Source: Paracentrotus lividus
Taxonomy: Eukaryota > Echinodermata > Echinoidea > Camarodonta > Echinidae
NCBI GenBank assembly: GCA_940671915.1
Contig: CALNVZ010002974.1
Location: 14,456,392 to 14,520,391, forward strand
Length of the DNA: 64,000 nt
Direction: 5' to 3'
Both the position numbers and the translations under genes were made by a program. Each line of letters opens with the position of its first letter. The stretch's first letter is position 1. A model generated the notes under the pieces. It saw only the letters and a list, made by a program, of their open reading frames with translations. It searched no databases and was not told the DNA's origin. Of the stretch, positions 1 through 11,359 are shown piece after piece.

Positions 1-2
1 AA

Positions 3-701
3 TTGTGGAATTTGTATGTGAATACAAGTAAAACAAAAGATGTCATTTTTTCAAGAGGTCATGTTCGTAAATACCCATTGTTTATGTTTGGCAACAGTTC
101 ACTTGATGTTGTTGATGACTATATTTATCTTGGAATAAAGTTTAATTATAATGGATCTTTTAACAAGGTTATTAAGAAACAAGTAAATCAAGCAAGGAGA
201 GCTATGTACAATCGCATTTGTATAGCCAAGAAACTATGTTTACCATTAGATATTCAGTGTGAATTATTTGACCAACTTGTTGTGCCAATTTTGTTATATG
301 GTAGTGAGATTTGGGGTTTCCAAGATCTAAAAAATGTTGAAATGTTTCACAAGAAGTTTCTTAAATGTTTGTTAGGTTTGAATCGTGGAACAGCAAATTG
401 CATGGTTTACGGAGAACTTAGGAGATTCAGTCTGTCTTATGCCGTGGAGAAACGTATGATAACCTTTTGGGTAAGGATAAGTACGTGTGCCAAGTCAAAA
501 TTGTCTTTTGTTGTTTATAAGCTTCTGCGACGATTACATAATAAAGGTGATTTCAAGTCACTGTGGATTGTAAAAGTGAAAAGTATCTTAGATAAATGTG
601 GAATGTCCAACATTTGGTTTGACCCAAATATGATTGTAAATGTTGACTGGATCAAATCATCAATTGGCCTGAGATTGGATGACATGGCAAAAAAAAATTG
701 A
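3..701 (+). pseudogene. LINE reverse transcriptase, C-terminal fragment
   Basis: The frame is open at the window edge, so the first Met at base 3 is not a real start. The 232 residues cover the thumb-like region after the RT palm: YLGIKF near residue 42, basic helix KQVNQARRAMYN near 60, and PILLYGSEIWG near 95, all recognisable in non-LTR retrotransposon ORF2. The frame ends at a TGA after a run of eight A, and a related continuation lies in another frame near 846. This points to an inactivated copy, not a host gene. Confidence 0.75.
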
Positions 702-845
702 TGTGATGAGGAGAATAGAAATAGATTGTGCACGAATTATAGAATATTTAAGCAAATTAGTGCTTTTGAATCATATCTGATAAAATTGGATTTCGTAGAT
801 AGAACTTCTCTTTGTAAGTTTCGCAGTGGAAACCATTGATTACCT

Positions 846-1052
846 GTGGCTAATGATCGTTATCTGCGTGATCAATCCATTCAATATTGTACCTTATATG
901 ATATCCAAAATCAAGGTGATGAATTTCATTATTTGTTCAAATGTTCTGCTTTTGATGATATTCGAAAACTTTTCATTCGGTTACATTATAGAAAGAGACC
1001 TAATGTTAAAAAATGCTTATGTTATTCAACACTAAGAAAATCAAATAGTTGA
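846..1052 (+). pseudogene. LINE ORF2 C-terminal zinc-knuckle-like fragment
   Basis: Sixty-eight residues with RYLRDQSIQYC, GDEFHYLFKC and a basic end match the C-terminal segment found in many CR1/L2/RTE-like ORF2 proteins (spaced Cys, then FHYLFxC). It is displaced by a frameshift from the fragment ending at 701. It is part of the same dead element. Confidence 0.65.
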
Positions 1053-1455
1053 AAGATCTTTCACGTTTTTGTAAAATCATTATGTCAAGATTTTAATGTT
1101 TTTCATGTTGCATATTACTGTTTAGCACAAGTACGTTAGTGATAATGTCATTGAACAAGTTAGTTTATTTTTTCTTTTTTTTTGTATGTAATTTTTTCTA
1201 TGTACTTTCTCTATTCTTTTTCTTTTTCTTTTTTACTCTCCTCTTCTTCTACCTCTTCAACTCCTTTTTACTACTTCCCCCTCCCTTTTTTTCTTTATTT
1301 TTCTTTCCTATATTATTCTACGTTTATGCCAAATATTGCCTTTTACAACTTGTATGACTTTGATTGTATTTCTTACATACCCCCATGAGGGGCCGTTTCA
1401 AGAAATAAAATATCATTGTCATCATTGTTATTGTCATTGACATTGTCACACGACA

Positions 1456-2764
1456 ATGGCCACTGTTTGCAATTGTAAGATTCGCATGACCATGATGATT
1501 ATCATAAAAAATAATATTCTCTGTTGCGCCAATGCTCTGAGCAATATTGTTTTTATTATTTCATTGTATCACTGTTTTGATATGCATTATAAGGACGTTA
1601 CAATCGCTTGCTTTAATATATTCGCTAATTGCACCTTCCCGTGCCAAAGAAGTACAAGACGCCTGCTATACAATGCTGAATATTTGAACATGTTTTCAGC
1701 AAAACTGTTAATGACTTTGGAGCCATATTGACAGCAAAATCGATGAAAATTTAAAGTTAAATTATGCTCCTTTTCGCATATACAAAATATATCTGGGGTG
1801 GAGAAGAACTACGTGGTAACGTTTCATACCACATCGGGCCTAGTCGATGATTATGAAAACCTTGATATTCAAATATTCGAATATCGGATCATTTGTCACT
1901 CGTTTAAATCCAATACTTCAAAGTTAATACGTTCAATTTGACATTTCCTTCAATCTGTTTCGTCCGAAATGTGATAGCGATTAAAAACCTGCAATCAAAT
2001 TCGTTTATGAACATCCAAAATAAAACCCCGTTCATTTCAACTGAAAATTGCGCCAATCAATATAATTTTGCGAGCAGTCGGATTCTTCAGTGGTGGCTCA
2101 AATTCGTTCATTCATGCACATTGACGAAATTCATTGAATATTAATAGTTTTGATCGCACAAAAACGAAATTGAGAGAAGGAACAAAAATGAAATCGCTTG
2201 CTATAAGCGTTAATTTAAGTAACCGATATATAGCTCTGCCCGAACGCGACGGTATCGTTTAAATTGAAGGAACATTTCAAATTCGATTGCAAAAAGTTTT
2301 AATTGACCGATAAAACCTTTATTATAATGTTCTTTTGGTAGCACTGATTTCTTTAAAGATGGATTTGACTGAGGAGCGCGGGCATAGAAATCCCAACATT
2401 TCTATGGGCGCGGGGAGGAGGGTGACGGGGTAGTCCCCACTTTATGCTGAAAACATGTACAAATTTTTTGTTTTTTTGTTTTTTTGTTGCATGTTCAGTG
2501 CATGTTCAGTCCCTCCCTACTTTCAGCTCAGCCTCCCCCGCCCCCCTCCCCCCCCCAAAAAAAAATCTAAAATTGTATAACATTTTTATAAGAAATGGGA
2601 CAGAATGGGTTGCAAGTAATGAGTTATTGATTTCTGTATTTACAAGGAAAATATCTGAAGAATGCACGAGTAAGGAATGCAACAATATATAGAGAAGAAT
2701 AAAGAAGGAAACAGAAAGAAAACAGTAAGATAAATTGAATTGTCAAAGGGTGAGAGAAATATAG
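1456..2764. other. AT-rich intergenic stretch
   Basis: No gene was found. The short open frames here show no recognisable motif. The sequence is AT-rich, with repeated CAAATTCG-like words between 1860 and 2300 and A, C and T homopolymers at 2460-2570. It is probably old transposon debris, but no terminal repeats were identified. Confidence 0.4.
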
Positions 2765-3272
2765 AGCACCCTGCTGGAAGGAACACAGTGTCCCACAGTG
2801 TGAAACACAATGTGAACCAGAATGGGAACACACTGTGAACACAGTGTGAAATTATCTTCACACTGTTAAATTTGAGCATTTTAACATAGTCGACTAGGGT
2901 ACATGCAGGTAATATAGGCCCCCTAAGCTCATTTGCCTAATTTGCATAAAATTACAAAATGACACACCGTCTAATCTTTGTTTATATGAATCAATAACTA
3001 CTGCTCTAACTTTTATTGTGAAGAAAAACAATTATCACCAACCCCCCTGTCTGCAATATTCAAATGTTGACGTCATCACCAAATTGCCCATATTACCTGC
3101 ATGTGCAGGTAATATGGGCACATGGATTTAATGTATTAAAAAGAAAAGCTACAATGACTCTACTATGTATGGAATTTGCTTAAAATGTTGAAAATCATTA
3201 ACTTTCAGATATTATTTGAAATTATAAGACCCTTCAGTAAATACTTTGACTTTGTATTTCATTGTTTTAAAT

Positions 3273-3744
3273 ATAGGTTTTCCCGGCCAATTTCTTACAT
3301 TTATCATCCGTTTTCATTCAATGTATATTCAAATTCGTGAATTTGATGCGACAGACTGACTTTAGTCAAACAATTTCGTGTGTTCATGCTTTCAAATTCG
3401 TTTTTAGGTATACAAATTAATGGTTGCAAAGTTCAAATTCGGATATACATTGTAGGCATTTAATTTCATTATTTGTGCATTCAAATTAGTGCGAGTTTCA
3501 GTATACGGAATGAAATGTCGACAGGATGAAGACTAATTTGAATAGCTAATGCCGAATATATATGCTTATTATGTGAAGTAGAATACGAAAATACGAAATC
3601 GATCACAACAATCGTTAATTTTGATGATTGAATACGATTTTAACTAGCAATATTTCGATGCATCAACGTCTTTTTCCAAAAATGAATGCCTCTAATATGC
3701 AATTGATTGGCAAAACAATGAAATTGGCCGGGGAAACCTATATT
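3273..3744. mobile_element. MITE with 24-bp inverted ends
   Basis: ATATAGGTTTTCCCGGCCAA at the left is mirrored by TTGGCCGGGGAAACCTATAT at the right, with one or two mismatches. The ~470-bp interior is AT-rich and rich in CAAATTCG words. It lies inside the TGCAGGTAATATGGGC element, so it is younger than it. Confidence 0.65.
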
Positions 3745-3797
3745 ATTTTCATTATACAAATCAATATAGGCCTACAATAAGTTTTTTATATTGATTA

Positions 3798-4372
3798 TAC
3801 AGTCTGTGTAAAAAAAAATGGTACAGTCAGAAAAAATTATTTAGGTGTGAAATATTTTCAGATAATGTGTGTATGTGGTACCAAAATAAAGCCAAAAGAT
3901 TTACCTTGCTGATGCGCTCTGTTCTGTATAATTTGCTTTCGTAAAACAAAAGTTATGCTAAATTTTGTGCAGCGAGGAACAAATCGAAATTGAATACTTC
4001 ATGGCCATTACGCGAAACCTATACACAAAGGCATGGGACGGCATGCGAAAAATTGATTTTTCTTCATTGTAGAAAACTAGTCATATCTCAAAATATACAT
4101 TGTATTATATTGTATTTATTTATTCACGGTAAAAACTCACAATCAGCCAAACAGACTGCTTTTCAGCGAGTCCGTGCTGGTACAAATATACAGATGTAAA
4201 ATAAACAAAATTACAGAAAATTAACATACCTAAGTTAACATTCAACTAAATTACATCACCAAATGTGATGAAAAAAATTGCAGGTGAAAGTACAAACAAT
4301 AACAGGCTGTGATTAAACTTTATACTATAAAAAATGTTTTCCACTTGTACCATTTTATTTGACACAGACTTT
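3798..4372. mobile_element. ACAGTCTGTGT MITE, copy 1 (interrupted)
   Basis: It begins TACAGTCTGTG and ends with TTTGACACAGACT. The interior (TTGCTGATGCGCT, GCATGGGACGGC, ATTGATTTTTCTT) is shared with a second copy at 50745-51122. Relative to that copy it carries about 160 extra bases at roughly 4094-4254, placing a further insertion inside it. TA flanks and size fit a Tc1/mariner-type non-autonomous element. Confidence 0.7.
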
Positions 4373-4860
4373 ATACTGTGAATATACCCCAAAAAAATCG
4401 TAGCGAAGAGATTGATGCCTCATCCCAATACTAAGTACCAGAATCATTTCCGCCATTTTGGACGGCCCATATTACCTGCACCGATGTTGCTATGTCAGGA
4501 AAGCATTAATTGCCACATAGAACCCCTTCACTACAACAAATTGACCTGTACACGATAGTATGATCAAAATGAAACTATAAGCTTACTAAATATACAAACA
4601 ATTGAGGTTACCCCCTCAAACACTCTTTCACCATCACATTCTGTGAAATATCAAATTTTACATCAGGATAAGAAAATTGCCGTAAGTTTTACCTACCTTG
4701 TTGGTTTTCAGCAATTTTCTCAGAGAAATTTCGGCATTAGATGCTCTCACGATGATAGATTTTCGTATACAGTTCATATGAACAACATTATGGCGCTCAT
4801 AGCGGTCACCGGTCGACGGTCACAACATGATTTGCTTCAGGTGGCCCATATTACCTGCAT

Positions 4861-5852
4861 GTAGGGGAGAGCGGGGTTATATGGAACATTTTTCACAAAA
4901 ATGGCCGTAAAACAAAAGCGGATTTGTTTCAAGAAACAATAAACAATCAGCTTGAGTGTATATATGTATGCTACAAATGTACCCCATAAAATTCTTAAAC
5001 TTAGTGATGGTTCCAGAAAAAATCCATCTTCAGCAAGACCATGTCAAGTGTTCCAACTAACCCCAGACACGGGGTTAGTTGGAACAAGGTATGGGGTAAG
5101 TTGAAACATTGTGCATGGTATCTTTAGAATTATATTTAAACTACCTACAAAAATTATTGCATGGGTTCAGCTAACTTCCTTTATTGATTCCACTTAAAAT
5201 ATTAAAGATTGGTGTTCAAGTTTTTTTTTATTATTCATGTTTTATTACACTTGATGGCATCCACTCACATACAGATAATCTGAAGTCCTGTGAAGTAGCA
5301 TTCTGCAATATATTTTGTTTAAACCAAAATAAATTTGTCCAATGTGCACCAATATACATGTATAGGAATATTTCGGAACACTTCATTGAATTATATTTTT
5401 TTTATTTTTTTATTCAGCTGAAACCTATTTACTTAGTACATGTTCCAAATAACCCCGTTCAAAGAGTTCCAACTAACCCCAGAGGCCCATCTGACATTTG
5501 TAAGCTTACAGCACAAAAGAGGGACAACAACATGCCATATATATTTTTAATTGTTTTGTAGCTTGGTATAACTGTTTGTTATACTAAAAAACTGGCCAAC
5601 TTAATTTATGATCTTCTCTGAGAAAATAAAACATTTGTAAAAGTGACAAAATTTACTCAGAAGGTGAAAAAACAAATGTTGCTTTCTAATTTCACGAGGC
5701 TTGCAGCATGTGTGCTGTCTGTAATGTGGTGGATGGCAGTTGCTAATAGCAATAACCTGAGGGTAGATTTGCATAAATATGTTTATAGCTGTTTAAGAAA
5801 TTTACAATGTTTCAACTAACCCCGTGTTCCAACTAACCCCACTCTCCCCTAC
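4861..5852. mobile_element. TIR element with GGGGTTAGTTGGAAC repeats
   Basis: The left end GTAGGGGAGAGCGGGGTTA is matched at the right by TAACCCCACTCTCCCCTAC (5834-5852), with one mismatch. Near both ends and inside (5040-5095, 5445-5480, 5815-5840) the word GGGGTTAGTTGGAAC or its complement recurs. This suggests repeated binding sites for a transposase supplied from elsewhere. The open frame at 5184-5561 has no recognisable domain and is not called a gene. Confidence 0.65.
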
Positions 5853-6100
5853 CCTATGTGAACACATTGTAGGACGTTGTGTTCTTTCCAGCAGTACAGA
5901 AGAGTAAGGAAAATGCAAAAGCGTGAGAGAACATGAAATACTTTGCAAAGAATTCATGTCGAAATATTCAATTAATTCATTACCAAAAATTTAAGGCAGT
6001 TACTTACTAATTCACAAATAATTTACAAATTGCCGAAAGATGGCCCTATTAAAAGAAGTTTGATAGCTAACTATGTGTTAATAGTAGGCAGGGGTTGTAC

Positions 6101-6401
6101 TACACTGTAAAAAATATTTGTATTTTTACAGCAAATCTGTTGTCAGCAGAGTCGCCATAAAAAACGTATTATAAAAAACAGTTTTATTGTAAATTTCTCC
6201 TGCAAATAATTACAATTTCAGGAGTAACACATTTTTTCCGTTTTAACCAACTGTGTAAGCTATAGAACTGTAATGATTTTTTTCTTCTCTTTCATTAATT
6301 ATTAGAGAAGAAATTTACAGCAAAACTGTTATTTTAAATTACATTTTTGTATGGCGACTCTGCTGACATCACTTTGCTGTATATTATTTTTTTACAGTGT
6401 A
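6101..6401. mobile_element. CACTGTAAAAAA palindromic MITE
   Basis: Both ends read TA-CACTGTAAAAAA. The arms continue for about 100 bp (GCAGAGTCGCCAT at 6147 against ATGGCGACTCTGC at 6351). TA flanks on both sides fit a TA target duplication. No coding sequence is present. Confidence 0.75.
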
Positions 6402-8425
6402 GGCATATATTGTAATTGTATGAGCGAGACAATGCCAGGGGAACCTTTGAACATAAATTTATATTAATTGTTGGTCTTTGTTTTATCACATTATATTCGT
6501 AACAAATGTTTATTTATATTCTGCAATGGTATTACGACAGATAAATTAATAAATCTAATAAAGCAATCTAAACTGACACTCTCCGAGTAGACGAAATATA
6601 ATTTATGAATATCATATAAACAATTACAATTACACCTTTATCGAAATGAAGTTAGGGAAATTAGACAAATAGCTTTCGGCAAATAAGGCCAATGCGACTC
6701 AAATAAGGGGTAAATGAAATAAAGGACCAACAAATTAATAAAAGAAATTGCCTAGGGGATCGAGGGGCAGAGAATAATATCAAATCGCAAACGTATATAA
6801 CCGATAGATCAATTCACAAGGAGCACTTTAGGTGGGAATACCAGACGTTTATTAGCAATCTGAACAAACATGGACTCTAAAATTAACCATGAGGACCGGG
6901 GCTCGTTATTTGGTACTTAATGTCGGATCTGATGGATGGATTCGTAGCAGAACAGGGTAAGGGGAAAGTGAAAACGACTGGGTTTCCTTTTCCTGTTGAC
7001 CCCATGATGGGTGACAAAGGCGGAGATAAAGATGATGAGTAACCCGGTGAACCACCTTCCAAGAAAGAATTCATGCAACTGGTAATCACAAGCAAACTCG
7101 TATAATTCAATTTATTTCAAAGATATCATTTCAAGCTATTTCATCAATCGCATTTAAATTATTATTTTTTCCCCCTATAAACAACAGAGATACATATCTT
7201 TCTTAAATTGGGAGATAAGCTAAATGCTACTATGACCTCATTCGCACATGAAAAACTGAGTTTTAATTTTGTTTGTATGTTTGTTTGTTTGTTTGTTTTT
7301 TAGCTTCTTGATTGGCAATTTAGAAGAATTGTCAAATATCAATGTAAATGGATCGTGTATAGTAAGTGTGTGTTTTTGTTTTGTAAAATGGAGCTGCCTT
7401 GTCGGGGGCTCACAATGACGTATAAAGTTTCCCCATAAATGGCGTGAGGGTTTACACATAACGTCACCAATTATGCAAAATAGAAGTAATACGGAATCCA
7501 TTTCATACAACATGTTTATTATCATGATTATCCTAAATATATCAGTTACCAACACCCAATAGATGCATCCCACTTGCATTATATCAACTAACTTGGCCCG
7601 GGTATCAAAAGATACGGACAAAAGAAAAGAAAAAGAACAAAAAAAGGGAAGACTATCATAATGGAGAGACAATAAACGATGGCTGAATATTTATGAATAA
7701 AGATGGATTATCCCTCCGATAGAATGTAACAGTTCGGGCGTCGCCAGAGATGTGAGCATGACATAAGGAACCCCTAATCCATTAGCTTGACTGCTGCAGT
7801 CGTATTACGTTATTTGGTTTCGAATGGGTAATAAATATTGGCAGGCCCGAGCATTCGCATTCTTAATAGTAATACCAAGCTGCAACAGACATAATTCTTT
7901 ATAAGAACTTTCTGTTAACTGTTTTATAGGAAAGAAAAAAAGCAAAACTTTAAAAAAAATTATAACTTCATTGTTTTGTATCCGATTTTGATGAAAATTT
8001 CAGTGTTGTACTTGTTATACTTTATACATTTCACCCCATCTGGATTTCAGCCTGGAGCCCTCAAAGTTAAATTTCTGCTCGAAACAATAGCTCGAATTTC
8101 CCGTGTATTTCGGCGCTGAGGTAAAGCTCAAATCAAAATTTAAATTTCTGCTCAAACACTATTTCCAATACTCTGTGTATTTCGGCGCTGAAGTACAGCT
8201 CGAATACAAGATTGAATTGTTGCTAAAAATAAAGGAAAGAAAGAAAAGAAAAGAAAAAAAGAGAATCGCTGTAAATCCCTGTGAATTTTTATCACTGATT
8301 CTGTTTTGAGATATCATAATTTAATTTTCTGATATCAAGAAATCGAATTTGAGATATAAAAAAAAAATCGTATATGTGATATCATTAATTATTATTATTA
8401 ATTTGAATGACAGCATCATAAAAAC
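6402..8425. other. Non-coding stretch without recognised gene
   Basis: Mostly AT-rich. A relatively GC-rich patch lies at 6880-7050; its short frames on both strands lack a splice context or recognisable domain. Between 8040 and 8210 a ~70-bp unit containing GTGTATTTCGGCGCTGA is present twice. Nothing else could be supported. Confidence 0.4.
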
Positions 8426-8427
8426 TA

Positions 8428-8682
8428 ACAACCCATCATCCCAACGACAACTTGGCATTTGGTCTCAACCCACTTTGACTCATGCCCGTTTGGCCTCGCC
8501 CCACATGGTCTTATTCTCTACAACAAGTTTGTCTATTACTTTTTGATTTCATGGCCATTTCGCCTATTAACCAGATTGTCTATTGTCCACTAATGCCACT
8601 TGGTCTAACACCACACAGTCAATAATCTGTAACAAACTGACAATAGGTGAAATATACAATCAAAATGTAAAATACAATTAGA
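8428..8682. repeat. GGTCTAA-type interspersed repeat, left part
   Basis: The strand carries many variants of TTGGTCTAA, TTTGTCTA and GCCCGTTTGGCC. The same phrases (CCCACTTTGACT, TGCCCGTTTGGCCTC, CACATGGT) recur at 40315-40655 in a copy without the big insertion. A continuation with TTAGACCAA words lies at 13804-13940, on the far side of the DIRS-like element. The two parts are best read as one repeat split by insertion. Confidence 0.65.
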
Positions 8683-9025
8683 TAGTAAGATTAAACGAGA
8701 ACTTACCTGTTTGAAGTTTAATCATTATTTTATAAGTAATGTAAGGGGAGATATTACGTCACATGAGAGCCCGCTAGTAAGCGCGCGAGATCTTGACTTC
8801 AATCTTAGAAGCAGAATTCAGATCGTGACAGCTTAACAATTGTAAAAGGAAGATAACTGAGAACTTAACCTGTTTGATAACCACTCAGGGTGGGAGGGTG
8901 GGGACGTAATATCTCCCCTTACATTACTTATAAAATAACGATTAAACTTCAAACAGGTAAGTTCTCGTTTAATCTTACTATTTTATGACGTAATGACGTT
9001 TAGATATTACGTCACATGAGAGGTT
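8683..9025. repeat. DIRS terminal / internal complementary repeat palindrome
   Basis: Arms 8683-8762 and 8903-8985 are reverse complements over about 80 bp (GATTAAACGAGAACTTACCT against AGGTAAGTTCTCGTTTAATC). The loop holds CATGAGAGCCCGCTAGTAAG, which is the complement of the element's right end at 13750-13780. Then 8986-9025 repeats the outermost right end. The arms contain a perfect splice-donor word, CAGGTAAGT, on the plus strand at about 8954 and on the minus strand near 8703. Confidence 0.7.
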
Positions 9026-9206
9026 TGAAGCAAGCTGAAGCGATCTGAACAAAAAACGTAGTCAACATAATCATTTACATGAAAATTTACCTGAAATAAT
9101 GATGTTTCATCTTCAGTGTCCAATCACTGCTGATGCAAAATCTTCTTTAAGTAGTACACTTGTCTTTGAGCTTTCCTTTGGCTTGTTATCGTTTACTTTG
9201 AAGTCT

Positions 9207-9522
9207 TCACTCGACATCCTGCTTGGTCAAGATCAGTTTGACAGGCAAATTCGCACTGTTAGCAGCGTGAAGCAAAGCTGCAGCCCTGTGCGAGTGGGCC
9301 TTGTACAAAGTCCGTATTGATTCCACTGCAGCACATAGTTTTGTTATATCCACCTGGAGATAGTAGCTGCAGTGACACGTTTGTGTTTCTGGTGCTGCTG
9401 GAAAAGGCACGCTCCTGGACATAAATTCCGAATTTTTTCAGGTCCTCAAGACTGTTAACTCTTAAGGTATTGAACAATGCAAAGTCTCCTGTCAGGAGCA
9501 TATAGCTGTTAAGTTTCAACAC
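9207..9522 (-). pseudogene. Possible tyrosine recombinase remnant of DIRS copy A
   Basis: Two overlapping minus frames (9259-9522 and 9207-9422) occupy the place where DIRS elements keep their YR gene. The first has LLTGDFALFNTLRVNSLEDL. The second has AHSHRAAALLHAANSANLPV, which resembles the HxxR box of tyrosine recombinases followed by a LPV segment. The catalytic tyrosine could not be placed and a frameshift separates the parts. Position in the element supports the call more than sequence does. Confidence 0.35.
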
Positions 9523-10144
9523 AAAGTCAGCTTTCTTCGGTCGATCTGTTTAAGTAATTCCTTAAACTGAAAAGTGATTACACTGTCTTTTCATGACATT
9601 TGTCCAGGTTAGATAGATTAAGACTGTACACGCTGGGCTGATAGTAAAGCGATCAGCATACATAGCTTCAGAGTCAATGTTCTCACAGAATTAAGTGAAC
9701 TCTTGGAGAAGGATCTGAAGGTAAGTTTAAACACAAAGAAACATCCCAGATTTCCATATATCTGGATGCGGTGGTCTTGTTGAGAAACACCTCTCATAAA
9801 TCTACTGCAACTGGATGATTTCCCAACATCATTTTATCATCGTTTAAATTCAAGAAATGAAACACATTCTGGCTGTGATTAATTACACTGTAACCTGATG
9901 ATACCATCAAAGAAAGTTCGCTTAAGAAGTCTAAAACGTATTTAACTTACAGGTCTGAACACACCTTAGGTTATTCTTTGTCACAGAATGTTTTTCCACT
10001 TAAAACGAATATAAACTCCATACTGCTTCTTTGTAGAGAGGCTCCATGAGGCCAAGATAAGATGTCATTTGTTCTGTCGCTTAGTCCTTTCCTTTCCATG
10101 TTCGGACTTAGCCTGCAACATAAATAAAGATCGAGGCAATTGGA

Positions 10145-10930
10145 TTAAGTGGTGAGGCTCATTGTGTTGAAATGGGTTACCAAAAATGAGCAAGGATTTA
10201 GGGATGGAACCATAGGTTCTCCAATAGTCATATTCATCAGAACCGGGAACCATGGTTGAGAGGGCCAATTGGGGACGACCATCAGTCCCATAGCTTTGTC
10301 CTGTCTTATTTTCTGCAAACATTTTGAAATGAGACAAAATGGGGGAAAAGCATAGAAAAAGAAACTGCCCCAATTCACAGAAAAGGCATCTGTGGCCTCA
10401 GCTCCCGGGTCTGCTGACCATGACATATACCTATCAAGTTGTTTGTTAAGTCTTGAAGCAAATAGGTCAATATCTGGTAATCCAAACCTATTGACAATAC
10501 TGGCGAACACTTTTGTGTCTAACATCCACTCTGTTCTTGTCATTGAATTTTCGTGAAAGTGTATCTGCTTCCACGTTTAGTTTCCCAGGTAAATGTGAAG
10601 CGGAAAATCCAAATATTGTGCTTAATGCACCATTCCCATATTTCTTTAGCTGCTCTATTGCAGTCACTAGATTTGCGTACCTCCCATATTATTGATATAA
10701 GCAACTGCTGTGGTGTTATCTAGGCGAAGTAATATGTGAATATCATGCAAGTGAGCACAGAGGGCTTTCAGGCCTAACCCAGCTGCAAGTGTCTCAAGAT
10801 ATTAATACCACTTGAATTTGCCATTTGAATTTCATCATTACTCCAATCTACCACCGGTAGAGTGAGTTAGGTCAGTCGCGCCCCCACCCTAATCCACTTG
10901 CATCAGTTCGCAATTCAAGGATGGACTGTC
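10145..10930 (-). pseudogene. DIRS copy A RNase H and downstream pol domain
   Basis: RNase H is marked by LRTDASGLGWG near 10890 on the minus strand. After interruptions, a clean frame at 10543-10145 (132 residues) gives PDIDLFASRLNKQLDRYMSW, DAFSVNWGSFFFYAFPPF and MVVPNWPSQPWFPVL. This block is characteristic of the pol C-terminus of DIRS and related elements in animals. The Met assigned at 10543 is unlikely to be a start; the domain belongs to a longer original polyprotein. Confidence 0.75.
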
Positions 10931-11359
10931 CCTTCCAATGGGGGCAAATACTAATTCAATGTTGGACAGCCACCATTTGAGTTCCTCTTTGGCCTCATGA
11001 GAGAGGATCATTTCCTATCAAAATGCCCCTTGTTGCACCTCAGTGCCCTAATCTTATCCTTTTCTAGGGGCTCTATTAGTGTAGGGGACCATACTGAGCA
11101 GCAGGAAAAGTAGATACAAGTTTACCTATCACCATGGCAACACTCCTAATTGAAGGCTCAGAAGAGCTGAGAAGGTCCGAGCATGTTTGGAAAATATCCT
11201 GGACTTTTGAGATGGGGAGTCTAAATTACCATGTTCATGGTATTCAATTTCAAACCCAAGAAATTGCCAATTTAGTTGTGGGAGTCAAGACTGACTTATC
11301 TGGGTGAACCAAAAATCCTAATTTAGTCAGTTTAGTAGTGGCACTTGTGGCCTTTTCTG

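Larger units (their letters stand above)
1..1455 (+). mobile_element. LINE retrotransposon 3' end (truncated by window start)
   Basis: Seen: an open frame at 3-701 has the pattern found after the RT catalytic core of CR1/L2/jockey-type LINEs: YLGIKF, then QARRAMYN, then VVPILLYGSEIWGF around residues 90-105. A second open stretch at 846-1052 in another frame carries RYLRDQ, then GDEFHYLFKC, the usual C-terminal CxxC/FHYLxxC zinc-knuckle-like end of these proteins. The two parts are in different frames and separated by stops, so the copy is dead. A pyrimidine-rich stretch follows at 1170-1320. AATAAAA at about 1405 and then imperfect CATTGT repeats to about 1455 look like the short-repeat tail of a CR1/L2-type element. 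The YxDD part lies before base 1. Confidence 0.8.
2902..4861. mobile_element. Elements with TGCAGGTAATATGGGC termini (nested or tandem copies)
   Basis: The terminal word occurs four times: forward at 2904 (one base changed) and 3104, and inverted at 3085-3103, 4465-4480 and 4843-4861. A ~200-bp copy (2902-3103) sits directly against a longer one (3104 to 4480 or 4861). The longer one is enlarged by insertions at 3273 and 3798. No coding potential was seen. Confidence 0.55.
2769..5895. mobile_element. Inverted-repeat DNA element, host of a nested stack
   Basis: The left end CTGCTGGAAGGAACACA (2771-2787) is matched by its reverse complement TGTGTTCTTTCCAGCAG at 5878-5894. Next to both ends are CACAGTGTGA / ACACATTGT-type words. 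A second member of the family sits at 44766-45362. No transposase frame was seen. The interior is almost wholly filled by other elements, so the original was probably short and non-autonomous. Confidence 0.6.

Noticed and set aside
1139..1388. Hydrophobic plus frames
   Set aside because: Translation of a pyrimidine-rich tract in the LINE 3' region.
5184..5561. Plus frame of 125 residues
   Set aside because: Lies wholly in a terminal-inverted-repeat element and reads through its repeat words. No transposase motif.
6880..7110. GC-richer patch with short frames on both strands (minus 75 residues; plus ending GDKGGDKDDE)
   Set aside because: No recognised domain, no pyrimidine-rich acceptor ahead of the plus frame, and no partner exon. 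Kept out as a gene.
7238..7672. Minus frame of 144 residues
   Set aside because: Composition follows AT-rich DNA, with a Lys/Thr/Asn repeat end from TTTG repeats. No domain and no splice context.
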